A program made the translations under genes and the position numbers. A stretch of 64,000 nt of DNA from Hyphomicrobiales bacterium (GTDB lineage: Bacteria > Pseudomonadota > Alphaproteobacteria > Rhizobiales > Aestuariivirgaceae), in NCBI GenBank assembly GCA_025359265.1, contig JANYHB010000002.1, positions 108,014-172,013 on the forward strand. Direction: 5' to 3'. A model generated the notes under the pieces. The model was not told where the DNA came from and did not search any database. It saw nothing but the letters and a program-made list of their open reading frames with translations. Shown piece by piece: positions 1 to 8,158 of this stretch (position 1 is its first letter; every line of letters starts with the position of its first letter).

Positions 1-682
1 TTTCACACAGTGGCAGGAAGGAGTTGAGCGCTTCCTGTTCAAGCAGCGTGTAACGACCAGCGAGTAAGAAAAGATCAAAGTCACCTTGCTTGGCCAAAGT
101 CTCGGCACCCTGCCACTCGTTGATGCCCGCACCAAATGCCTTGATCACTTTTTCGTCGCGCAGCTTTACCAGGGCTTTGTAACCTCCAGCCATAAAGTCT
201 TTGGCATGCGCATCACGCGCTGCCTCGGATTTATGCGTAAAAACATCAAGATCATGCACATAAACAATATCGATAGAATCAAGGCCCAAGCGCTCCAGCG
301 AGAATTCCAGAGACCGCATGGCACCATCATAACTATAATCATAATTCTCGCGGCGGGTGGGCGTGTCAAAAAATTTTCCGATGCCGGTGCGCTGAAGGGG
401 CGGGCAGGCTGTAAGCAGCCGCCCAACCTTGGTGGAAAGCACGTAGTATTTGCGGTTTTTGCCGCGCAGAAAATGGTTGAGCCGCGTTTCCGAAAGCCCC
501 AGCCCATAGAGCGGTGCGGTATCGATATAGCGATGTCCGGCCTTCCACATGGCATCCAAAACTTTTGCGGCCTGTTCTTCAGTCATTGCATTATAAAGAT
601 TGCCAAGGGGTGCGGATCCAAAGCCCAACTGGGTGAACGGAATCGATGCACCTGACGGTGCCTTAAAAATTTTGCGCTTCAT
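1..682 (-). CDS. Aldo/keto reductase (sugar dehydrogenase-like), 3' end outside the window
   Basis: The reverse strand reads from an ATG at 682 into the left edge without a stop, so the C-terminus is missing and the ORF track does not list it. The translation starts MKRKIFKAPSGASIPF and shows features of a TIM-barrel NADP-dependent oxidoreductase: an N-terminal LGFGSAPLGN strand, the catalytic-type segment YIDTAPLYGLGLSE (Asp and Tyr of the tetrad), STKVGRLL (Lys), and VYVHDLD (His). The family branch looks like the D-threo-aldose / L-fucose 1-dehydrogenase group, which oxidises free aldoses to lactones. It is divergent from the altronate dehydratase-family gene 47 bases away, and the pair could serve aldose-to-aldonate catabolism. 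The family is clear; the substrate is inferred. Confidence 0.85.
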   Translation of the reverse strand, partial: MKRKIFKAPSGASIPFTQLGFGSAPLGNLYNAMTEEQAAKVLDAMWKAGHRYIDTAPLYGLGLSETRLNHFLRGKNRKYYVLSTKVGRLLTACPPLQRTGIGKFFDTPTRRENYDYSYDGAMRSLEFSLERLGLDSIDIVYVHDLDVFTHKSEAARDAHAKDFMAGGYKALVKLRDEKVIKAFGAGINEWQGAETLAKQGDFDLFLLAGRYTLLEQEALNSFLPLCE

Positions 683-729
683 CTGTTCCCTGCTAGTCTA
701 TGCCATACAAATCAGAAATTGAGTGAACC

Positions 730-2262
730 ATGACTTCCGCCACCCAGCAACCCCCTTCCATGCTCCGCCTCAATGATGCAGACAATGTTTTGATTTCCAC
801 GCGCATTGTGGAAAAGGGCGAAAGCTTCGAGGGAATTGCTGCTGTCGCCAAAATCATGCGTGGCCACAAGATGGCAGCGCAGCCTATCGCGCAAGGTGCG
901 GCCATCCGAAAATTTGGTCAGATTATTGGCTTTGCAAAACACAATATCCTCACAGGCGATTGGGTGCATGAGCATAATGTGGTGATGGGTGAGCTGGCGC
1001 ATGACTATGCCTTCGCCAAAGAAAGCAAAAGCGAAAAGTTGTTGCCAGAAAATCAACGCGCCACATTTCAAGGCTTTCGCCGAAAAAATGGAAAAATTGG
1101 TACCCGCAATTATATCGGCATCATGACCTCGGTGAATTGCTCGGCCACGGTTGCCTCGCACATCGCCAAGGAAGTTGAGAAACGCGGCCTGCTCAAAGCT
1201 TATCCAAACATCGATGGCGTGGTGGCCCTCACGCAAGACAATGGCTGCGTGATTGATTATCGCGGCGTGATCTTTGATACGTTCAAGCGCGCCGCCTGGG
1301 GCTATGCCACCAACCCAAATATGGGCGGTGTGATGATGGTGGGTCTCGGTTGCGAAGGCTTTCAAATCCCGCGTTTCAAGGAAGCTTACAAAGTGGAAGA
1401 GGGAGAAACCTTCCGCACCATGACGATCCAGGAAATCGGCGGCACCCGCAAAACCATTGAAGCTGGCGTCACCGCAGTGATGGAAATGCTGCCCACGGTC
1501 AATGATGTGAAACGTGAAACCTGTTCCGCCTCAGAGCTGATCGTGGCTTTGCAATGCGGCGGCTCTGACGGATATTCCGGCATTACCGCCAACCCAGCGC
1601 TTGGCGCTGCGGTAGATATGCTGGTGGCCCACGGAGGCACCGCCATATTGTCTGAAACACCTGAAATTTACGGTGCCGAACATCTTCTCACCCGCCGTGC
1701 CGCCACTCCAGAAGTAGGCGAGAAATTGGTCAAAATTATCCACTGGTGGGAAGACTATGCGCGCCGCAACAATATGGAATTGAACAACAATCCATCGCCG
1801 GGCAATAAGCTCGGTGGCCTCACCACCATTCTCGAAAAGTCACTCGGCGCGGCGGCCAAGGGCGGCACCACAACTTTGCAGGCAGTATACAACTATGCTG
1901 AGCCAGTCACGGCCAAGGGTTTCGTATTTATGGATACACCAGGCTATGATCCGGTTTCGGCCACTGGCCAGGTGGCGGGCGGGGCTAATCTGCTGTGCTT
2001 CACCACCGGTCGTGGCTCGGCCTACGGCAACAAGCCTTGCCCTTCCATCAAACTTGCCACCAACACGCCAATGTACAATCAAATGATTGAAGACATGGAC
2101 ATTAACTGTGGCGATGTGATCGAAGGCGTTTCACTGGCTGAGAAGGGCCAGCAGATTTTCGATCTTATGCTCAAAACCGCTTCCGGGCAGAAAACCAAAT
2201 CCGAGGAATTGGGTTATGGTGAAAATGAGTATGTGCCTTGGTATATCGGTGCCGTGCTTTAG
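730..2262 (+). CDS. uxaA: UxaA-family hydro-lyase (altronate/galactarate dehydratase type)
   Basis: This 510-residue protein has the full length of the altronate dehydratase (UxaA/GarD) family. Those enzymes remove water from a hexonate or hexarate to give a 2-keto-3-deoxy sugar acid. The N-terminal 100 residues form the SAF-like module (LNDADNVLIST, ending VHEHNVVMGEL). The large catalytic domain follows with KIGTRNYIGI, a cysteine-bearing LTQDNGCVIDY segment, GLGCEGFQIPR and LQCGGSDGYSGITANPA, all family blocks. It faces away from an aldo/keto reductase, which fits a small sugar-acid pathway. The exact substrate (altronate, galactarate or a deoxy-hexonate) cannot be told from sequence alone, so the symbol denotes the family. 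Confidence 0.85.
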   Translation: MTSATQQPPSMLRLNDADNVLISTRIVEKGESFEGIAAVAKIMRGHKMAAQPIAQGAAIRKFGQIIGFAKHNILTGDWVHEHNVVMGELAHDYAFAKESKSEKLLPENQRATFQGFRRKNGKIGTRNYIGIMTSVNCSATVASHIAKEVEKRGLLKAYPNIDGVVALTQDNGCVIDYRGVIFDTFKRAAWGYATNPNMGGVMMVGLGCEGFQIPRFKEAYKVEEGETFRTMTIQEIGGTRKTIEAGVTAVMEMLPTVNDVKRETCSASELIVALQCGGSDGYSGITANPALGAAVDMLVAHGGTAILSETPEIYGAEHLLTRRAATPEVGEKLVKIIHWWEDYARRNNMELNNNPSPGNKLGGLTTILEKSLGAAAKGGTTTLQAVYNYAEPVTAKGFVFMDTPGYDPVSATGQVAGGANLLCFTTGRGSAYGNKPCPSIKLATNTPMYNQMIEDMDINCGDVIEGVSLAEKGQQIFDLMLKTASGQKTKSEELGYGENEYVPWYIGAVL

Positions 2263-2279
2263 GCCGGCTTAATCCGGCC
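2262..2279 (+). terminator. Short GC stem-loop after the altronate dehydratase gene
   Basis: GGCCGG and CCGGCC form a perfect six-base-pair stem with a six-base loop immediately after the stop codon. No T-run follows, so termination would be weak or factor-assisted. It separates the sugar-acid gene from the penicillin-binding protein gene 70 bases further on. Confidence 0.45.
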
Positions 2280-2349
2280 ACGATTCCACCGCCATTTGCC
2301 CATTTTGCCTGTTCATGAAAGATCAAGACAACAGGGCTAAACTTCTCCC

Positions 2350-4437
2350 ATGGGAGACAAAAAAAACCGGGGCGGAAAACGCGGGCAAGGCACGCGGCGG
2401 ATAGAGCCACGCCTTTTTCGCAGCGAGGGCCCAATTTTACGTCCTGAAAAGCGTAAATACGGTGCCAAACGCCGATCTTGGTTTTGGCGGTTGGCGGGCT
2501 TTGTGGTTGTCGCAGGATTTTGGGCCGGCCTTGCGGCTGTTTTGGCTTTTGCCTTTATTTGGTTCTCGTTGGATCAACGCGGCTTGTTGCAAATACCCAA
2601 ACGCGAACCGGGGATCATGATCCTTGCCAATGATGGCACGTCGCTGGCGCAAGAAGGTTCATTCTTTGGGGATGCTGCTAAAATTGGCCAACTGCCAGAC
2701 TATGTGCCCAATGCGGTTATTGCCATTGAGGATCGCCGCTTCCGTTCGCATCACGGGATTGATCCCATTGGCTTGGCGCGCGCCATGAGCCGCAATATCT
2801 TGAAGGGCCATTTGGTGCAGGGCGGTTCAACCCTCACCCAGCAACTTGCCAAGAACCTCTTTCTCACCCAGGAAAAGACCCTCACGCGCAAGGCCCAAGA
2901 GGCTGTGCTGGCAATTTGGCTTGAGTCAAAATTTACCAAAGACGAAATTATGCAGCTCTATCTCAACCGGGTTTATTTTGGTTCGGGTGCCTATGGCATT
3001 GAGCAAGCCGCCCATACGTTTTTCAACAAATCATCGTCTGAGCTTACGCTGCTGGAAGCGGCCAGGCTTGCAGCCAGCCTAAAGGCCCCAACCACTTACG
3101 ACCCCGCCAATAATCCAGATGAAAGCACGGCGCGCGCCAAGCTGGTTTTAGCAGCAATGCAAGATCAGAATTACGTCACCAAACAAGATGTCACAGATGC
3201 CCTTGACCAGTCAGCAGATGTGGTAACGGTTGATCACTTGCCGGCGCGCCAATATGTGGTGGATTGGGTTGACGGCCAACTCAACCAACTGGTGAAGACG
3301 TATGATCAATCGATTGTGATCGAAACCACGATCGATCCGGCTATTCAAGCGAATGCCGAAAAAGCGCTGAATATACGCCTGCAACAAAACGGCAAGAAGC
3401 TTGGGGTTTCCCAAGGTGCCATGGTGGTGATTGATAACACCGGTGCGGTGTTAAGTTTAATTGGCGGTCGCTCTTATGCAAAAAGCCAATATAACCGCGC
3501 CTTGAAAGCCGAGCGTCAACCCGGTTCGGCATTCAAAGCCTTTGTGTATCTCACCGCCTTTGAGCAAGGCTTTACACCATCTTCCACGCAGGTGGATGAG
3601 CCGATTAGGATCGGCAACTGGACTCCTGAAAATTACCAACACCGATATGTGGGAGAGGTTTCTCTCGAACAGGCTTTTGCGCAATCAATCAACACGGTTG
3701 CTGCAAAACTGGCCGTGAATGTGGGGCCAGACCAAGTTGCCGCAACCGCCAAACGCCTGGGGATATCATCAACCTTAGGCCATGATGCGTCGCTGGCGCT
3801 GGGCACCTCTGAAGTTACACCCCTTGAATTAACGGCCGCCTTTGTGCCGTTTGCAAATGGCGGAACGGCTGTGGCTCCTTATGTGGTGAAGCGGGTGACC
3901 ACGCGAGATGGTAAAGTGCTCTATCAACGCCAAGGTGATGGTCTGGGCCAAGTGGTTTCAGCAACGGCGGAAGGCGAGATGAACCAACTTTTCCGCGCGG
4001 TTGTGCGGCAAGGAACCGGCACCAAAGCACAGTTTGGAAATTGGGATATCGGTGGCAAAACGGGAACCAGCCAAGATTACCGCGATGCATGGTTCATCGG
4101 ATTTACCCCATATCTTACAGCGGGCGTTTGGCTGGGCAACGATGATAACTCACCCACCAAGCAAGTAACCGGCGGCTCACTTCCCGCACTCATCTGGCGT
4201 GATGTGATGGAACCGGCGCATCAAGGCTTGCAATGGATGCCTCTGCCGGGTGTTCCTGAACCGCAGCGGCCATCATCCAACGCATTGGCTGTGAAGCTGG
4301 ATCAAGATGGTGAGGGCGTCAACCCAGATCTTTTCAATGCGCCCATCCAATCAACGCCGAGGCAGGCAAAGAACATTTTTGAGCTGTTATTTGGGAGACG
4401 CAACCCGGCCCCACCCCAAGGCAACGGCCTCTACTGA
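2350..4437 (+). CDS. Class A penicillin-binding protein (PBP1A family), bifunctional glycosyltransferase/transpeptidase
   Basis: A 695-residue peptidoglycan synthase anchored in the inner membrane. A basic cytoplasmic tail of about 45 residues is followed by one hydrophobic segment (about 50-75). The GT51 glycosyltransferase domain then shows the catalytic glutamate motif EDRRFRSHHGID, GGSTLTQQLAKN and YLNRVYFG. The transpeptidase domain has all three penicillin-binding motifs: SAFK (in QPGSAFKAF), SIN and KTGTS. It polymerises lipid II and crosslinks the stem peptides. The length is normal for the short PBP1A/PBP1C-like class of alphaproteobacteria. Its stop codon directly abuts the stop of the convergent methyltransferase gene. 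The domain assignment is certain; which paralogue of the family it represents is not. Confidence 0.93.
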   Translation: MGDKKNRGGKRGQGTRRIEPRLFRSEGPILRPEKRKYGAKRRSWFWRLAGFVVVAGFWAGLAAVLAFAFIWFSLDQRGLLQIPKREPGIMILANDGTSLAQEGSFFGDAAKIGQLPDYVPNAVIAIEDRRFRSHHGIDPIGLARAMSRNILKGHLVQGGSTLTQQLAKNLFLTQEKTLTRKAQEAVLAIWLESKFTKDEIMQLYLNRVYFGSGAYGIEQAAHTFFNKSSSELTLLEAARLAASLKAPTTYDPANNPDESTARAKLVLAAMQDQNYVTKQDVTDALDQSADVVTVDHLPARQYVVDWVDGQLNQLVKTYDQSIVIETTIDPAIQANAEKALNIRLQQNGKKLGVSQGAMVVIDNTGAVLSLIGGRSYAKSQYNRALKAERQPGSAFKAFVYLTAFEQGFTPSSTQVDEPIRIGNWTPENYQHRYVGEVSLEQAFAQSINTVAAKLAVNVGPDQVAATAKRLGISSTLGHDASLALGTSEVTPLELTAAFVPFANGGTAVAPYVVKRVTTRDGKVLYQRQGDGLGQVVSATAEGEMNQLFRAVVRQGTGTKAQFGNWDIGGKTGTSQDYRDAWFIGFTPYLTAGVWLGNDDNSPTKQVTGGSLPALIWRDVMEPAHQGLQWMPLPGVPEPQRPSSNALAVKLDQDGEGVNPDLFNAPIQSTPRQAKNIFELLFGRRNPAPPQGNGLY

Positions 4438-5064
4438 TCATATCACCCGCAGCGCCATGGCGCGACTGGGCACGGTGCCCAATTCCCCTGGCATGGAAAC
4501 ATAAGGAACAGTTTCTTCGAGGATTGCAATTTCTCCGGCCCTCAAAAAATCGGCGATCCGCTGGGCGAATCCGGCATCCCAAAGTGTGTTTTTGACGGTC
4601 ATCACAATCACCCCGCCCTTGCGGCATATGCGAACCAGCTCGTCCAATCCTTCAGCACCAACATGGCCCGTGGTAAAAACCCCCACCGCGATGATACCGG
4701 CATAGGCCCCATCTGCAAAAGGCAAAGTCTCTCCCAGCGCCAATTTATGAAACGCCGTATAAATCTGCTTTTTTCTTGCCACATCAAGCATGCCTTGAGA
4801 AATGTCGAGGGCTTCAACAATCGGGTATCCCATGATGGAAAGCCACTCGCCAATTAAACCTGTGCCAGCGCCAGCATCAAGAATGGGTGCCGCACCATGG
4901 GGCAAGTAGCGTGATAAAAGCGCCAAGCCAATGGCCGGGTGGCGATAACCTGCCCGCGCCATCTCGGCGTCATAACGATTGGCCCAGCCATCATAAAGCG
5001 CGGCCACTTCGGCAGCGCCCTTGGCATCATAAACCGCGCCCAAATGTCCTTCATGTTTTGCCAT
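4438..5064 (-). CDS. Class I SAM-dependent methyltransferase
   Basis: A 208-residue protein with a Rossmann-type methyltransferase fold. Motif I is ILDAGAGTGLIGEWL near residue 62, followed by the acidic end of strand 2 (VEALDIS) and an AYAGIIAVGVFTTGHV segment in the motif II/III region. The N-terminus (ALYDGWANRYDAEMARAGYRHP) resembles the methyltransferase-11/25 families that act on small molecules. No specificity domain is visible, so the substrate is unknown. It is divergent from the choline-kinase-like gene and converges tail to tail with the PBP gene, so it is probably transcribed alone. Confidence 0.85.
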   Translation of the reverse strand: MAKHEGHLGAVYDAKGAAEVAALYDGWANRYDAEMARAGYRHPAIGLALLSRYLPHGAAPILDAGAGTGLIGEWLSIMGYPIVEALDISQGMLDVARKKQIYTAFHKLALGETLPFADGAYAGIIAVGVFTTGHVGAEGLDELVRICRKGGVIVMTVKNTLWDAGFAQRIADFLRAGEIAILEETVPYVSMPGELGTVPSRAMALRVI

Positions 5065-5100
5065 TTCACACCTCTCAAAAACAATGTTAGCGTTTTACCC

Positions 5101-6009
5101 ATGACGCCAGAAGAACAAAACCAAGTTCAACAATTGATCAGGGCCATTCCGGAAATCGCCGATGTCAGGGTTCAGCCACAGCGCCTCGGTGGCCTCACAA
5201 ATCGCGTTTACGCCTTGGGCGAATATGTCTTGCGCATCCCCGGCAATGGCACCGAGGAATATATCAACCGTGCGCATGAAGTTACGATGGCAAGAGCGGC
5301 GGCCACGGCCGGTGTGAGCCCGCAGGTTATTTACGCAAATGCACAATCTGGCATCATGATCACGCGCCTGGTGAATGGTGTTACCATGTCGCCTCAGAAA
5401 TTTAAATCTGCGGCGCGTTCTATTGTGAGGGCAGGGCAGGCCCTGTCGACACTGCATCACTCGCAGAGTGCGTTTCCATCACGGTTTGAGCTGTTCGCCG
5501 TTATGGACGATTATGGCAAGATTCTTTCTGCCAAGAATTATGCCTTACCGGATGGGTATCATCAGGCGGTGCAGTCGGCAGAAAATATTCGCAAAGCTCT
5601 GGCATGCAGCCCAACACCCCTTGTTCCCTGCCACTGTGATCCACTGTGCGAAAATTTCCTGGACGATGGCGAGCGCATGTGGATTGTGGATTGGGAGTAT
5701 GGTGGGATGAATGATCCGATGTGGGACTTGGGTGATCTCTCAGTTGAAGGTGCTTTCACACTCGAGCAGGACGAGGCGCTGCTCCAAGCGTATTTCGGCG
5801 GCGGCTCTGGTTCCGCTGCCGATCGCGGGCGAATGGTAATTTACAAGGCAATGTGTGATTTGCTTTGGGCGCTGTGGGGCCTTATTCAACATGCCAATAA
5901 TAACCCCGCCGAAGATTTTGCGGTCTATGCCGCCAAGCGGTTCCAGCGCTGTCAGGAACTGCTGGCAACCAAGGATTTTGCCCGCCATCTCAAAGCGGTA
6001 ACTGCTTAA
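5101..6009 (+). CDS. Choline/ethanolamine kinase-like phosphotransferase
   Basis: The ORF track starts at 4939, but that reading runs through the divergent methyltransferase gene. The ATG at 5101 gives a 302-residue protein starting MTPEEQNQV, which fits the family. The fold is the aminoglycoside phosphotransferase/choline kinase type: an N-terminal lobe with RLGGLTNRVYAL (nucleotide-binding loop), the catalytic loop PCHCDPLCENFLDD (Brenner motif with Asp and Asn), and the metal-binding IVDWEYGGMNDPMWDLGDL. In bacteria such LicA-like enzymes phosphorylate choline, ethanolamine or a related alcohol for lipid or surface modification. There is no clear ribosome binding site, so the mRNA may be leaderless. 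The substrate is inferred from family only. Confidence 0.8.
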   Translation: MTPEEQNQVQQLIRAIPEIADVRVQPQRLGGLTNRVYALGEYVLRIPGNGTEEYINRAHEVTMARAAATAGVSPQVIYANAQSGIMITRLVNGVTMSPQKFKSAARSIVRAGQALSTLHHSQSAFPSRFELFAVMDDYGKILSAKNYALPDGYHQAVQSAENIRKALACSPTPLVPCHCDPLCENFLDDGERMWIVDWEYGGMNDPMWDLGDLSVEGAFTLEQDEALLQAYFGGGSGSAADRGRMVIYKAMCDLLWALWGLIQHANNNPAEDFAVYAAKRFQRCQELLATKDFARHLKAVTA

Positions 6010-6749
6010 AAATAACGGTGCACGTCCTTGCCATGGGCCTTCAGCCATTGCTTGGCATGGCGCGCGTGGGGGCAGTGGGTCAAGACCAGGCGCCAAAAGC
6101 GCGGTCCATGATTCATTTCAATCAAATGCGCCACTTCATGAGCGGCGACATAATCGAGAACGAAATCCGGGGCCAGTATCAAACGCCAGGAGTATGAAAG
6201 AACCCCACCGGACGAGCATGATCCCCACCGGCTCTTTTGATCACGAATGCTGATCCGGGCATAACGCGTGCCCATGGCCAGCGCATATTTTTTTGAGGCT
6301 GCAGAAAGCGCTTTCAAGGCCTGGTCTTTCAGATAATCACGCAGCCGTCGCGGCGCGTGCGCAGCATCACCAGGTATGTGCAGTATGCTGTCTGAGGCCG
6401 TAACCACGCCGCGCCTGCCGCCGCTGAAATGCAAGCAGTGCAAATGTCCTTGGTAAAGCATATGCGCACCATCAACAACGGGGGCCACGGGCGCCTGTTT
6501 GCTCAAGGTGCGAACAATCCACTGGCGGGAACTTTCCGCAAAGCGCAGCGCGTCCGAAAGCCCGGTGCGCTTGGGCAAGGTCATCACCAAGCCCTGGTTT
6601 TTGATATCAAGTCTCAAAACCAAACGCCGCGCTTTGGCATTGCGCCGAAACCGCAGGGGAACTTTTCGGCCATCGATATCAAACACGGTTGGCTCAGGTG
6701 CTGGCACGGCAGCGCGCTTGATCAATGGCGTGCGCAGAAATCCGATCAA
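6006..6749 (-). CDS. YgjP-like zinc metallopeptidase (M48-related, DUF45)
   Basis: The C-terminal half carries the zinc-protease motif HEVAHLIEMNHGPRFW preceded by RDQKSRWGSCSSGG, a signature of the YgjP/DUF45 family of small cytosolic metallopeptidases. The N-terminal half (FDIDGRKVPLRFRRNAKARRLVLRLD) is the usual beta-rich portion. The track extends the ORF to 6884, deep into phaZ. I prefer the TTG at 6749, which overlaps the phaZ stop codon and gives about 247 residues, the normal family size. A GTG slightly further in (before PAPEPTVFD) is an alternative. Translation is probably coupled to phaZ. Function within this family is poorly known; the metal-site motif makes activity likely. Confidence 0.85.
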   Translation of the reverse strand: MIGFLRTPLIKRAAVPAPEPTVFDIDGRKVPLRFRRNAKARRLVLRLDIKNQGLVMTLPKRTGLSDALRFAESSRQWIVRTLSKQAPVAPVVDGAHMLYQGHLHCLHFSGGRRGVVTASDSILHIPGDAAHAPRRLRDYLKDQALKALSAASKKYALAMGTRYARISIRDQKSRWGSCSSGGVLSYSWRLILAPDFVLDYVAAHEVAHLIEMNHGPRFWRLVLTHCPHARHAKQWLKAHGKDVHRYF

Positions 6750-7996
6750 GATTTCTGTTGCGAGAGGAACTCGACGATCATCGGTGCCACTTGCGCACGA
6801 TATTTGGAGCCAGAGAAAACCCCGTAATGTCCAACGCCCAGTTGCAAGTGATGCTTTTTCATTGCGGGTGGAATGGCTGAACACAGCGCATGTGCAGCCT
6901 CAGTTTGGCCCAAACCAGAAATATCGTCTCGCTCACCCTCAATGGTCAGTAACGCAGTCGTCGAGATTTTTTCCGGCGCAACTTTGAACCCGCGATAGGC
7001 ATAAGTGCCATTGGGCAAATCGTGATGCATAAAAACCCGCTCGACGGTCTGTAGATAAAACTCGGCCGTTAAATCCATCACCGCCATATATTCATCATAA
7101 AAGTGACGGTGCTTTTCGGCGCTCACGTCTTCGCCATCAATCAGATCGTGGTAAAGATCCCGGTGCGCTTTCAAATGTCTTTCCGCATTCATCGACAAAA
7201 AGCCGCTCAGTTGCATGAAACCCGGATAAACCGCACGGCCCGCACCAGCGTGCGCGCCGGTCACTTCCATGGTCACGTTTTGGCGAAACCATTCAATCGG
7301 CTTATCGCGCGCCAGCTTGTTCACCGCCGTTGGGCTTTTGCGCGTATCAATCGGGCCCCCCATCAAAACCATGGCGAGCGGGGCGAGCTTGTCATTTTTT
7401 GCACTCATCAACGCAACAGCCGCAAGCACAGGCACGGAAGGTTGGCACACCGCCATGACATGGGCGCGCTCACCGAGGTGATGCAAAATTGTTATTATTG
7501 TGTCGGTATAGTCATCAAGATCAAATGGGCCTGCGGATTTCGCAATTTCGCGGGCATCCTGCCAATCCGTCACATAGCAATCAAAATGCGGCAGCATGGA
7601 TTTCACCGTGTCACGCAACAGCGTGGCATAGTGGCCAGACATGGGTGCCACCAGCAAAAGTTTTGGCTGCTTTGAATTCAAGCCCACTTTCGCAAAATGC
7701 AGCAGGTGGCAGAACGGACTTTGCCAAGCAATTTGCTCTTCCACGACAAAGCCTCTGCCATCAACTTGCGTCTCTGCAATCGCAAAACTTGGCTTGGCGT
7801 AACGCCGCGTGGCACGTTCAAACATGGTGAGTGCGGCCGAGGTCTGCTTGGCAAAAAGTGAATTCTTGAAAGGATTAAAGGCATTTTGCCAGAATGAAAG
7901 ACTAGCATCTGCCATCAACCGAAAGGGTTGGCTGGCCGTGTGGTTCATTTCAAACAACGGATAAAGCAAAGCAGCGGGCGCTGGAAAATTGGTCAT
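6746..7996 (-). CDS. phaZ: Intracellular polyhydroxyalkanoate depolymerase
   Basis: The protein of about 416 residues belongs to the alpha/beta-hydrolase family of intracellular PHA/PHB depolymerases that mobilise stored polyester granules in the cytoplasm. Family blocks are LLYPLFEMNH at the N-terminus, LLVAPMSGHYATLLRDTV, the VMAVCQPSVPVLAAVALM segment with a cysteine nucleophile in the usual elbow position, LMGGPIDTR, and the C-terminal LQLGVGHYGVFSGSKYR carrying the catalytic histidine. The track ORF begins at 8062. The ATG at 7996 is preferred because AAGGTG lies about eight bases upstream and the first 22 residues of the longer form do not resemble the family. The YgjP-like peptidase is translationally coupled downstream. 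Confidence 0.9.
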   Translation of the reverse strand: MTNFPAPAALLYPLFEMNHTASQPFRLMADASLSFWQNAFNPFKNSLFAKQTSAALTMFERATRRYAKPSFAIAETQVDGRGFVVEEQIAWQSPFCHLLHFAKVGLNSKQPKLLLVAPMSGHYATLLRDTVKSMLPHFDCYVTDWQDAREIAKSAGPFDLDDYTDTIITILHHLGERAHVMAVCQPSVPVLAAVALMSAKNDKLAPLAMVLMGGPIDTRKSPTAVNKLARDKPIEWFRQNVTMEVTGAHAGAGRAVYPGFMQLSGFLSMNAERHLKAHRDLYHDLIDGEDVSAEKHRHFYDEYMAVMDLTAEFYLQTVERVFMHHDLPNGTYAYRGFKVAPEKISTTALLTIEGERDDISGLGQTEAAHALCSAIPPAMKKHHLQLGVGHYGVFSGSKYRAQVAPMIVEFLSQQKS

Positions 7997-8158
7997 TGTT
8001 AACACCTTAGCACAAGAAATGGGGCGTCTCCTATTCATTTGCAAGGCTAAATTAGGTGGCAAAACCTAACTGCCGGTAAAAGCCGCCAGGGCCGGTAGAT
8101 TTTGCATCAGTGAAATAAAGCTTCTAAAAGCCCTTGGCCATGTCTCAAATGTTCCAAA

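Noticed and set aside
86-655. 189-residue plus-strand ORF at the left edge
   Set aside because: It is antisense to the aldo/keto reductase, whose frame has clear family motifs; the ORF has no recognisable domain.
712-1365. 217-residue minus-strand ORF
   Set aside because: Antisense shadow of the altronate dehydratase gene; histidine-rich low-plausibility product with no motif.
7103-7675. 190-residue plus-strand ORF
   Set aside because: Antisense to phaZ, whose product has the expected hydrolase motifs.
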